From Halorubrum lacusprofundi ATCC 49239 (GTDB taxonomy: Archaea > Halobacteriota > Halobacteria > Halobacteriales > Haloferacaceae), in assembly GCF_000022205.1 (NCBI RefSeq), contig NC_012029.1:1054001-1118000 (forward strand): DNA of 64,000 nucleotides. The letters run 5' to 3'. The position numbers and the translations under genes are program-made. Of the stretch, positions 53,308 through 61,679 are shown piece by piece. Within the stretch, counting starts at the first letter, position 1, and every line of letters begins with the position of its first letter. Under the pieces are notes generated by a model, which was given only the letters and a program-made list of their open reading frames with translations, made no database searches and was not told the DNA's origin.

Positions 53308-54617
53308 CTGGAAAAACAATCTCGGAAAAGCTGCTGTCGGAGAAATCGGGACGCGACGTACGGGCCGGCGACTACGTGGAAGCCGAGGTCGACGTGATGA
53401 TGACCCACGACGTGACGGGACCACTGACCTTCGAGGTCTTTGAGGACGTGACGGGCGACGACCCCGAACTCGTCGATCCGGACAACACCGTCATCACGAT
53501 CGACCACCACGCGCCGGCCGACGGCGTCGAGGCCGCGAACAACCACAACATCGTCCGGGAGTTCGCCGACACGTACGGCGCCCAGCAGTACGACGTGGGC
53601 GACGGCATCTGTCACCAGGTGCTCGTCGAGGAGGGGTTCGTCTCCCCGGGCGACCTGGTGATCGGTGCGGACTCGCACTCGACCACCTTCGGCGGCGTCG
53701 GCGGCTTCGGCACCGGCGTCGGCTCCACCGACCTCGGGACGACGCTCGCGACCGGCGAGCTGTGGTTCCGGGTGCCGGAGACGCTCCGGTTCGAGGTCGA
53801 AGGCGACCTCCCCGACGGCGTGTACGCGAAGGACCTCATCCTGAAGTTCATCGGCGACGTGGGGTTCGACGGCTGCACGTACAAGACCGCCGAGTACGGC
53901 GGCTCGGCGGTCGAGGCGCTGCCGATCCACGAGCGGCTCGTCCTCTCGAACATGGCGATCGAGATGGGCGGAAAGGCCGGCATCGTCCCGCCCGATGAGC
54001 GGACCCTCGACTTCCTTGAGGCACAGACCGGGGAGCGCCCCGAGATACCGGCGTACACCCAGCCGGACGACGACGCCGACTACGAGGCGGTCCACACCTA
54101 TCAGGCCGAGTCGCTCTCGCCGCAGGTGTCGACGCCGTCGAACCCGGAGAACGCGGTCCCCGTCGACGAGGTCGTCGGCACGGAGATCGACCAGCTGTTC
54201 GTCGGGACGTGTACGAACGGACGGTACGAGGACATCCGGATCGTCGCGGACATCATCGAGGGCGAGCAGCTCGCCCCGGACACGCGGATGGTCGTCGTCC
54301 CGGCCTCGCGGTCGGTGTACAAACAGATGATGAACACCGGCGTCATGAAAACGTTCGTCGACGCGGGCGCGATCGTTCAGAGCGCCGGCTGTGGTTCCTG
54401 CTTCGGGACCCACCAAGGCGTGCTGGGCGACGGCGACGTCTGTCTCGCCACGGCGAACCGCAACTTCCCGGGCCGAGAGGGGTCGATGAAAAGCGAGGTG
54501 TATCTCGCCAGCCCCGCCACGGTGGGCGCGTCGGCGCTGTACGGCGAGATCACCGACCCGCGGGAGGTCGAACTGAATCGCTACGATGACTACGTCCTCG
54601 AGGGGGTGGGCGCGTGA
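53304..54617 (+). CDS. Aconitase-family hydro-lyase large subunit (LeuC-like)
   Basis: The 437-residue protein carries the three Fe-S cysteines: VGTCTNGRYEDIRIVADIIE near 300, and SAGCGSCFGTHQGVLG near 358. Upstream HHAPADGVEAANNHN and ADSHSTTFGGVGGFGTGVGS are typical. Members (LeuC, homoaconitase, dimethylmaleate or maleate/citraconate hydratases) add or remove water on di- or tricarboxylates. No leuA or leuB lies nearby and the partner genes are catabolic, so a leucine role is unlikely. Confidence 0.92.
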   Translation: MTGKTISEKLLSEKSGRDVRAGDYVEAEVDVMMTHDVTGPLTFEVFEDVTGDDPELVDPDNTVITIDHHAPADGVEAANNHNIVREFADTYGAQQYDVGDGICHQVLVEEGFVSPGDLVIGADSHSTTFGGVGGFGTGVGSTDLGTTLATGELWFRVPETLRFEVEGDLPDGVYAKDLILKFIGDVGFDGCTYKTAEYGGSAVEALPIHERLVLSNMAIEMGGKAGIVPPDERTLDFLEAQTGERPEIPAYTQPDDDADYEAVHTYQAESLSPQVSTPSNPENAVPVDEVVGTEIDQLFVGTCTNGRYEDIRIVADIIEGEQLAPDTRMVVVPASRSVYKQMMNTGVMKTFVDAGAIVQSAGCGSCFGTHQGVLGDGDVCLATANRNFPGREGSMKSEVYLASPATVGASALYGEITDPREVELNRYDDYVLEGVGA

Positions 54618-55141
54618 CCGACGCCGACGCGGGCCGCGATATCGACACGACTGAGCCCGGCCGAGCGTGGACGTTCGGCGACGACATCGACACCGACCAG
54701 ATCATCCCGTCGCGGTTCCTCGTCTCCAGCGATCCGGCGGAACTCGGCGAGCACGCGTTCAACGACCTCCGCCCGGAGTTCGCTCCGAACGTCGCCGACG
54801 GCGACTTCGTCGTGGGCGGGCACAACTTCGGGAGCGGCTCCTCCCGTGAGCACGCCCCGCTCTCGCTACTCGGTGCGGGGATCGACGGAATCGTCGCGCA
54901 GTCGTTCGCCCGGATCTTCTTCCGGAACGGGATCAACCTCGGGCTCCCCGTGTTGATCTGTCCGGACGCCGACCGGATCGACGACGGCGACGAGATCAGT
55001 CTCCGACTCGACGAAGGGGCCGTCATCAACCACACCGCGGACGAGCGGTACGACGCGGACCCGCTACCCGAATTCCTGCAGACACTCGTCGATCGCGGCG
55101 GACTCGAACCGTATACGCGAGCGAAACTTGGGACCGAATAA
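54614..55141 (+). CDS. Aconitase-family hydro-lyase small subunit (LeuD-like)
   Basis: The 175-residue swivel domain protein contains GDDIDTDQIIPSRFLVSSDP near 25 and VVGGHNFGSGSSREHAPLSL near 66, the conserved small-subunit motifs. It overlaps the large subunit by 4 bp and ends the forward operon. The pair forms a two-subunit hydratase/dehydratase. In the proposed route it would add water to the double bond of an unsaturated diacid before CoA activation and cleavage. Confidence 0.92.
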   Translation: MTDADAGRDIDTTEPGRAWTFGDDIDTDQIIPSRFLVSSDPAELGEHAFNDLRPEFAPNVADGDFVVGGHNFGSGSSREHAPLSLLGAGIDGIVAQSFARIFFRNGINLGLPVLICPDADRIDDGDEISLRLDEGAVINHTADERYDADPLPEFLQTLVDRGGLEPYTRAKLGTE

Positions 55142-55884
55142 GTTACTGAGATCTTATAGCTATAGATTTTTGTACGATTATTTATAAATTCTATAGGTGG
55201 TGTTTCTCCGTGATCTCACTCCGTAATTCTTGCGTTAAGACGATGTTTTGCAGTCGGTGGCTCTGTGGAAATTTGATTCGTTAAACAGGCAGGTGAATGA
55301 ACGACTGGTCGGTGAAGACTGCCTCTTGATCGATAGCGGGAGTACGTGTCTCAATTTGGTTGATCGGTTGTTTATAAGTGATCGAGTGGTGTTGCTGTCG
55401 GCTATTTATAAGTCTCAGACAGCACGGTGAACACCTTCAAAGCCCCAGCCTCGTCGGTGGCCCTCCGCTTCGCTCCGGACCACCGATCTCCCTCGCGCGT
55501 GCACCTCGCGGCCTGTCGGCCGCTCGTCGGCACGCGCCACCGCCGCGTCCATTTATAAGTGATCGTCGCTCTCGCTCATATCCATTTAAATACTGTATCG
55601 CTACCGACGGCCTGCAACACCCACTCCCGCTATCGATCGCCGCTGCTCTTGTTATTGACTGCAGTCGAGTCGACAAACGATTATGCCACTCCGGTTAACC
55701 GCAATTCTATCAAAAGTCAAAGTAGTATTGAATGCAGATAATACGGCACCGATCGGTAGCGCCGTCACTGGTTGCACCGGCGCACCAGTGAGCGCGTAGA
55801 CCGTTCTCCGTGGTGAGTAAATTCACAATTTTTGAGGTGAATAAAACCGAAGCGATAATTCCCCAGCCGTGAGTACACACACTC
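55142..55884. other. Repeat-bearing gene-free spacer
   Basis: No gene is supported in about 740 bp. TTTATAAGTGATCG occurs at 55371-55384 and 55552-55565, and TTTATAAGT again at 55405-55413. Between them (55440-55550) is a GC-rich block starting CTTCAAAGCCCCAGCC that looks unlike its AT-rich flanks. The pattern of an AT box, a GC-rich block and an AT box resembles a dispersed intergenic element. Confidence 0.55.
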
Positions 55885-56817
55885 ATGCACGATCAGCGCG
55901 TTCTCGTGACGGGTGGCGCGGGCTTTATCGGCTCGAATCTCGCGAACCGGCTCGCGGCCGACAACGACGTGATCGCCGTCGACGACACCTATCTCGGGAC
56001 GCCCGAGAATCTCGACGACAACGTGGAGTTCGTCGAGGCCGATGTGATCGACGACGACTTCCCCGCCGATGTCGACGTTCTGTTCCACCTCGCCGCGCTC
56101 TCCTCGCGGAACATGCACGAGAACGACCCTCAGCGCGGCTGCCGCGTCAACGTCGAGGGGTTCGTCAACGCGGTTGAGCGCGCTCGACAGGAAGGGTGCG
56201 AGACCGTCGTCTACGCCTCGACCTCCTCGATCTACGGGAACCGCACCGAGCCCTCCCCTGTGGACATGGATGTCGAGGCGCGCACCGCCTACGAGGCCTC
56301 GAAGCTCGCCCGCGAGCGCTACGCTGAGTACTACGGCAATTATCACGACATGGCGATGGCCGGCCTCCGGTTCTTTTCCGTCTACCAAGGATTTGGGGGC
56401 AACGAGAAACACAAAGGCGAGTACGCGAACACGGTTGCGCAGTTCGCGGACGCGATCGCGAACGGCGAGGCCCCCGAGCTGTTCGGCGACGGCAGCCAGA
56501 CGCGCGACTTCACGCATGTCTCGGACGTGGCGCGTGCCTGCGAACTCGCCGCCGACCACGAGCTAACGGGCGTGTACAACGTCGGTACCGAGGAAGCCTA
56601 CTCGTTCAACGAGATGGTAGCCATGATCAACGACGCGCTCGGCACCGACATCGATCCGGTGTACATCGAGTGCCCCTTCGACGGCTACGTCCACGACACC
56701 ATGGCGGACTACTCGACGTTCCACGAGGCGACCGGCTGGGAACCCGAGATCGGTTTCGAGGAGGGCGTCGAACTCGTGTGTGAGCCGTACTCCGAGCGCG
56801 CTCCCGAGGAGGTGTAG
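55885..56817 (+). CDS. NAD-dependent nucleotide-sugar epimerase (GalE-like)
   Basis: The 310-residue extended SDR has VLVTGGAGFIGSNLANRLAA near 5, VLFHLAALSSRNMHENDPQR near 65, YASTSSIYGNRTEP near 110, the catalytic YEASKLARERYAEYY near 137, and FGDGSQTRDFTHVSDVARAC near 198. It resembles UDP-glucose/UDP-GlcNAc 4-epimerases. No glycosyltransferase adjoins it, so its product could feed the glycan locus 34 kb away. Confidence 0.9.
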   Translation: MHDQRVLVTGGAGFIGSNLANRLAADNDVIAVDDTYLGTPENLDDNVEFVEADVIDDDFPADVDVLFHLAALSSRNMHENDPQRGCRVNVEGFVNAVERARQEGCETVVYASTSSIYGNRTEPSPVDMDVEARTAYEASKLARERYAEYYGNYHDMAMAGLRFFSVYQGFGGNEKHKGEYANTVAQFADAIANGEAPELFGDGSQTRDFTHVSDVARACELAADHELTGVYNVGTEEAYSFNEMVAMINDALGTDIDPVYIECPFDGYVHDTMADYSTFHEATGWEPEIGFEEGVELVCEPYSERAPEEV

Positions 56818-56910
56818 TCTCGGCGGGACAGCACCGGAACGCGGCGACCCTCCCTCCGAAGTGCGCTGATCCCGCTGGTTTAGGATGTCGCCCCCGTAGA
56901 CGACACACCA

Positions 56911-58179
56911 ATGACCGACGCCGATCGGACACACGACATCGTGGTGTGGGGCGCAACGGGCGTCGCCGGACGCTTCGTGGCCGAGTACCTGACCGAACGG
57001 TACGCGCCGGACGACCTCTCGCTGGCTGTCGGCGGGCGGAGCCCGGAGCGACTCGAACAACTCGTTAGTGACCTTACCGGCCGCAGCGACGCGTGGGACG
57101 ACGTTCCCGTCGTCGTGGGCGACGCGACTGATCCCGAAAGTCTGCGCGCCATCGCCCGGGACACGCGGGTCGTCTGTACGACCGTCGGTCCGTACACGAC
57201 GTACGGAACGCCGCTGGTCGACGCCTGCGTCGAGGCCGGCACGGACTACTGCGACCTCACCGGCGAGATAAACTGGGTGCGCGAGATCATCGACCGGTAC
57301 CACGAGGCAGCGGTCGACGCCGAAGCTCGGATCGTCCACAGCTGCGGTTTCGACTCCGTACCTGCGGATCTCGGAACGCTGCTCGCCCAGTCGTTCGCAG
57401 TGGAGACGTTCGACGCACCCTGTCAGACGGTTCGGATCTACCTCGAAGGCGGGAGCGGCGGTGTCAGCGGGGGCACCTTGGCGAGTTTCGGCGAGGTGTT
57501 TGAGGCGGCCGCCACCGACCCACTGGCCCGCCAGACGCTCCGGAATCCGTACTCGCTGGCGCCGCCCGGTGAGCGGAGCGGTGTCGATCCCGGTGAGCAG
57601 CGACGCCCGCGGAGGGACTCCCTGCGCTCGGCGTGGACGGCTCCCTCGCCGATGGCACCGGTAAACGAACGAGTGGTACGACGGAGCAACGCGCTCCTCG
57701 GGTACCCGTGGGGCCGCGAGTTCCGGTGTACGGAGGTCGTGCCGACCGGCGACGGACTCACCGGGGCGGCCACGGCCGGTCTCGTTGCCGTCGGACTCGG
57801 TGCGTTCACGGCCGCCATGTCCGTCGGACCGGTGCGCTCGGCGCTCCGTCGGTACGTCTTCCCGGACCCCGGCGAGGGACCGACGAGAGAGGAGGCCGAG
57901 GCCGGGCACTTCTCGATTCGCGTGCTCGGGCGGGGCACGGCCGCGGACGGGCCGTTCACCGTCGAGGTCGAGTTCGGCGCCGATCGGGACCCGGGCTACG
58001 GGGCGACCGCGCGGATGCTCGGCGAGGCGGCGGTGTGTCTGGCGACCGGCGACGTCGACTCGCCGCTCGACGGCGGCGTGCTGACGCCGGCGTCGGGGAT
58101 CGGTCTGCCGCTCGCGGAGCGACTCCGCGACGTCGGCTTCACCGTGTCGGTCGGCGAGGCGTCAGATACCCGACGCTGA
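56911..58179 (+). CDS. Saccharopine dehydrogenase-family (trans-acting enoyl reductase-like) protein
   Basis: The 422-residue protein starts with the NAD(P)-binding IVVWGATGVAGRFVAEYLTE and has VVCTTVGPYTTYGTPLVDAC near 90, DYCDLTGEINWVREI near 115, HSCGFDSVPADLGTLL near 148, and GGSGGVSGGTLASFGEVFEA near 190. It has hydrophobic segments near 290-310. The family includes Mycobacterium enoyl reductases acting on lipids rather than true saccharopine dehydrogenases, so a lipid role is more likely. No operon partner is evident. Confidence 0.85.
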   Translation: MTDADRTHDIVVWGATGVAGRFVAEYLTERYAPDDLSLAVGGRSPERLEQLVSDLTGRSDAWDDVPVVVGDATDPESLRAIARDTRVVCTTVGPYTTYGTPLVDACVEAGTDYCDLTGEINWVREIIDRYHEAAVDAEARIVHSCGFDSVPADLGTLLAQSFAVETFDAPCQTVRIYLEGGSGGVSGGTLASFGEVFEAAATDPLARQTLRNPYSLAPPGERSGVDPGEQRRPRRDSLRSAWTAPSPMAPVNERVVRRSNALLGYPWGREFRCTEVVPTGDGLTGAATAGLVAVGLGAFTAAMSVGPVRSALRRYVFPDPGEGPTREEAEAGHFSIRVLGRGTAADGPFTVEVEFGADRDPGYGATARMLGEAAVCLATGDVDSPLDGGVLTPASGIGLPLAERLRDVGFTVSVGEASDTRR

Positions 58180-58254
58180 GGAGAAGCCTGAGCGAGAAGC
58201 AGACGCGGAGTGCGAACCCCAACCCGAAAGAAGCGTTCGAGGGCTCGCGCCGGT

Positions 58255-59226
58255 TTACATGTAGCCGAGGTCGCGCAGGCGCTCCATCAGGTCTTCCTTG
58301 TCCTGGGCGCGGCCCGCGCGCTCGGTCGTGTCTTCGAGGTCCTGGAGCCACGCGGGCTCCTCGGTCGTTTTCTCCGTACTGACTTCGCTGCCGAGCGAGC
58401 GGAACCCGGCGAAGTACTTCGGCGATATCGGCACGTCCTCCTGCGCGACGCCCTCGGGGAGGTCGTCGTCGGCCTGCGGGACGTACCCTTCATCCGGGAA
58501 CGCCTCGACCGTGTCGGGGACGACGTAGTTCCAGAACGCCTCCCACACGTCGGCCTCGGCGAACTGCAGGATGGGTTGAATACGGTCGTGCGGCGGGAAC
58601 AGGTCGGGATCGTGACGCGGCGAGAAGAACGTCTCGTCGGCACGCGCCTCCTGTTCGTCCCAGCGGACACCGGAGATGACGCCGTCGATGTCGTACTCTT
58701 CGAGGGCGTTGTTGAGCGCGACGGTCTTCAGCAGGTGATTCCCGACGTAGGTGTCGAGCAGGAAGGGGAAGGTGTCCTCCTCGTACTCGAGGATGTCGCG
58801 GATGTGGTGCTGGTTCTGCTCGTTCAGCGCCGAGACCGGGATGTCGTCGCCGGGTTCGAGACCGTGTTCCTCGACGTACGCGCCCACGTCCTCGTTGCGG
58901 GCGTACACGAGGTCGATGTCCCACTCGTCGGCCCAGTGCTCGACGAAGTCGGTGATGTCGTCGAAGTGCTGGAAGTGGTCGATGAAGACGGCGGTCGGCT
59001 TCTCGTAGCCGAACTTCTCGGCGACCTGGTTGATGAAGTACAGCGTCAGCGTGGAGTCTTTCCCGCCCGTCCACATCACGGCCGGGTTGTCGTACTGCTC
59101 TAACCCTTGACGCGTGACCTCGATCGCCTTCTCGATTTTGTGTTGCAGCGACGGGTAGTCCGCCGGATCCTCGCCCTCGCCGTCGGTGTAGTCGACGTCG
59201 ACGCTCGCCGGGAAGTTGTCGGTCAT
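58255..59226 (-). CDS. PP-loop ATPase of the PAPS reductase / ATP sulfurylase-like family
   Basis: Start MTDNFPASVDVDYTDG gives 323 residues. The PP-loop WTGGKDSTLTLYFINQVAEK is near residue 50, then FIDHFQHFDDITDF and GVISGVRWDEQEARADETFF. The C-terminal Cys motif of assimilatory PAPS reductase (ECGLH) is not seen, so it may be CysD-like or use another substrate. It ends ERLRDLGYM, like the AlkP/sulfatase proteins of the glycan locus. It may serve sulfur activation for glycan sulfation. Confidence 0.85.
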   Translation of the reverse strand: MTDNFPASVDVDYTDGEGEDPADYPSLQHKIEKAIEVTRQGLEQYDNPAVMWTGGKDSTLTLYFINQVAEKFGYEKPTAVFIDHFQHFDDITDFVEHWADEWDIDLVYARNEDVGAYVEEHGLEPGDDIPVSALNEQNQHHIRDILEYEEDTFPFLLDTYVGNHLLKTVALNNALEEYDIDGVISGVRWDEQEARADETFFSPRHDPDLFPPHDRIQPILQFAEADVWEAFWNYVVPDTVEAFPDEGYVPQADDDLPEGVAQEDVPISPKYFAGFRSLGSEVSTEKTTEEPAWLQDLEDTTERAGRAQDKEDLMERLRDLGYM

Positions 59227-59410
59227 ACGCCAGATATGTCTCCGCGAAGGAAAATAGGCTTTCTGCATCGTCGGGGCTTGCCAACGCGCGCGAATTGCGG
59301 CCGGGCTCGCCGCGAACGGTAGACTGCGGCGGAACTCGCCGCGAACTGTGTGGTATGTTGTTACTTGTCAGAACACAAGGGATATGTCGGCCCGAAGTCA
59401 CCCCACAACT

Positions 59411-60757
59411 ATGGGACTGTTCGATCGACTGCGCGGCGACGACGACGAGCGCGTGGTCTTCCTCGGTATCGACGGTGTACCGTACGACCTGGTTCAGAAT
59501 CACCCCGATGTCTTCGAGAACCTGACCGACATCGCCGAGACGGGGTCGGCGGGTCGACTAGAGAGCATCGTACCCCCCGAGTCGAGCGCGTGCTGGCCGA
59601 GTCTCACGACGGGGAAAAATCCCGGCTCGACCGGCGTGTACGGCTTCCAGGACCGCGAGATCGACTCCTACGAGACGTACGTCCCGATGGGGAAACACGT
59701 GTCGGCGACGCGGCTGTGGGACCGCGTCACCGACGACGGCCGCGACGCGACCGTACTCAACGTTCCCGTCACGTTCCCGCCGTCGAGCCGGATCCAGCGG
59801 CAGGTCTCCGGGTTCCTCTCACCCTCAATCGATGCGGCCTCGAGCGACGACTCGGTCCGACAGGTCCTCGAGGACCACGACTACCGGATCGATGTGAACG
59901 CGAAGCTCGGACACGACGACGACAAGACCGAGTTCATCGAGAACGCGCACGCGACGCTCGACGCCCGCCACGACGTGTTCACTCACTACCTCGATCAGGA
60001 CGACTGGGACCTCTTCTTCGGCGTCTTCATGAGCACCGACCGGGTCAACCACTTCCTGTTCGGCGACTACGCGAACGACGGCGAGTACAAGGACGACTTC
60101 CTCGACTTCTACCGGACCCTCGACGGGTATATCGGTGAGATCCGCGACGCGCTCGACGACGACACGACCCTGATCGTCGCCTCCGACCACGGCTTCACCG
60201 AGTTGGTGTGGGAGGTGAACTGCAACCAGTTCCTCGCCGACGAGGGGTGGCTCTCGTACGACGGCGACGACCACGACTCGCTTGCCGACATCGACGACGA
60301 GGCCCGGGCGTACTCGCTCATCCCCGGCCGCTTTTACCTCAATCTGGAGGGTCGCGAGCCGGAGGGTGTCGTCCCCGAATCGGAGTACGAGGCGGTCCGC
60401 GAGGAGCTCCGCACCGACCTCGAATCGCTCACCGGCCCCGACGGCCGGCAGGTGTGCAAGCGGATCGTGGACGGCGAGACCGTCTTCGACGGCGACCACG
60501 ACGAGATCGCGCCCGACCTCGTGGTCATCCCCGCGGACGGCTTCGACCTGAAGTCCGGCTTCGGCGGGAAGAAGTCCGTCTTCACCGAAGGACCACGTAA
60601 CGGGATGCACAAGTTCGAGAATTCGCTGCTGTACTCGACCGACTCCGACCTCGACATCGAGGGCTCGAATCTCTTCGACGTGACCCCGACGATCCTCGAT
60701 CTGATGGATGTCGAACACGACGGCGACTTCGACGGCGATAGTCTCCTAGGCGCGTAA
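59411..60757 (+). CDS. AlkP-fold phosphodiesterase / nucleotide pyrophosphatase-like protein
   Basis: Start MGLFDRLRGDDDERVVFLGI gives 448 residues. VVFLGIDGVPYDLVQ near 16 holds the first metal Asp, PPESSACWPSLTTGKNPGST near 50 the nucleophile, STDRVNHFLFG near 215, TLIVASDHGFTELVWEVN near 260, and MHKFENSLLYSTD near 398. It belongs to the type I phosphodiesterase (Nucleotide pyrophosphatase) branch. It is divergent from the PP-loop gene across 184 bp, and both may act in sulfo/phospho-group chemistry. Confidence 0.88.
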   Translation: MGLFDRLRGDDDERVVFLGIDGVPYDLVQNHPDVFENLTDIAETGSAGRLESIVPPESSACWPSLTTGKNPGSTGVYGFQDREIDSYETYVPMGKHVSATRLWDRVTDDGRDATVLNVPVTFPPSSRIQRQVSGFLSPSIDAASSDDSVRQVLEDHDYRIDVNAKLGHDDDKTEFIENAHATLDARHDVFTHYLDQDDWDLFFGVFMSTDRVNHFLFGDYANDGEYKDDFLDFYRTLDGYIGEIRDALDDDTTLIVASDHGFTELVWEVNCNQFLADEGWLSYDGDDHDSLADIDDEARAYSLIPGRFYLNLEGREPEGVVPESEYEAVREELRTDLESLTGPDGRQVCKRIVDGETVFDGDHDEIAPDLVVIPADGFDLKSGFGGKKSVFTEGPRNGMHKFENSLLYSTDSDLDIEGSNLFDVTPTILDLMDVEHDGDFDGDSLLGA

Positions 60758-60785
60758 CTGGCCGTCTCGCGCAGCCGCACCGCCG

Positions 60786-60791
60786 TTTTTT
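60786..60791 (+). terminator. T-run after the phosphodiesterase gene
   Basis: Six T residues 29 bp after the stop, within otherwise GC-rich sequence, fit an archaeal oligo-T terminator. No hairpin is required or seen. Confidence 0.4.
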
Positions 60792-60974
60792 AACAGACGA
60801 AGCACCCGCAGAGCGAGTCTCTGAGCGCCAGTCACGGAAGTGCAAGGAGAGAGTTCCGCCGGTAGGGCGGGGAGGGTGCCAAGCGTTCCATAGCTATATG
60901 TTAATTGAGAATATAGTTCAGGATCCAAGCGATCGGGAAGAGCGCGCCACCCACCACGGCGGCTGGTTCACTCA

Positions 60975-61679
60975 ATGCCACACAGCATCTGTACGTCGAA
61001 AGGGAACGAGGGGTGGTCTTATTTTCAGCGGCTGTGGCGAACGTTGTTGGTCCCCGATATCGAACCACGACTCCGCCTCGAACAGCTGTTCGAAACCGAA
61101 ACCGACGAGTTCGACCTGCATTACGCGTTTCTGTCGCGTATCGATCTCGAAAACGAGACGGAGTGCTTCGACATCGTCTACGGCTCCCACGAGAGCCTCA
61201 GATCGGACACCACCGTCCCGCTCTCCGACACCTACTGTCGGGAAACCATCACAGACCCGGAAGGGACGCTGGCCGTCAGTGATGCCTCCGCTGAAGGGTG
61301 GGAAGGCGATCCGGCGTACGAGACGTTCGGGTTCGAAAGCTATCTGGGGACCACCATCTCGGTCGACGACGAACTCTACGGGACGCTCTGTTTCGCGGAC
61401 ACCGCCGCCCGTGACGACCCGATCAACGACAAAGAGAAGGCCCTCGTCGAGATGCACGGCCAGTGGGTGGAGTACACGATGACCCACTGGGGCGAGTCGT
61501 CGTTTCGGGAGGCGCGCATCGATGCTATCGAGGGACGCGCCGTCTCTTCGGACGCCATCGACTCGATGATGGACGCACTCGAGAGTCGCACACGGCGCGT
61601 CGTTCTCGCGACGCTGTTAGACACCAGCGAGACCAGTCTCGCCACCCTCGAACGGCGGGCAAGCGGCACGTCGTCGGAC
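60975..61679 (+). pseudogene. GAF-domain sensory regulator, C-terminus lost
   Basis: The frame from MPHSICTSKGNEG encodes a GAF domain: WRTLLVPDIEPRLRLEQLFE, LHYAFLSRIDLENETECFDI, VPLSDTYCRETITDPEG, FGFESYLGTTISVDDELYGT and CFADTAARDDPINDKEKALV. It then enters a helix-turn-helix-like segment MDALESRTRRVVLATLLDTS and stops resembling protein at about 61675. Past that the open frame is the antisense of the next gene. The 3' part of a typical haloarchaeal GAF regulator seems to have been deleted at this junction. Confidence 0.7.

Noticed and set aside
53304-55141. Leucine biosynthesis LeuCD
   Set aside because: No leuA, leuB or ilv genes nearby; the pair overlaps CoA transferase and lyase genes of a catabolic operon.
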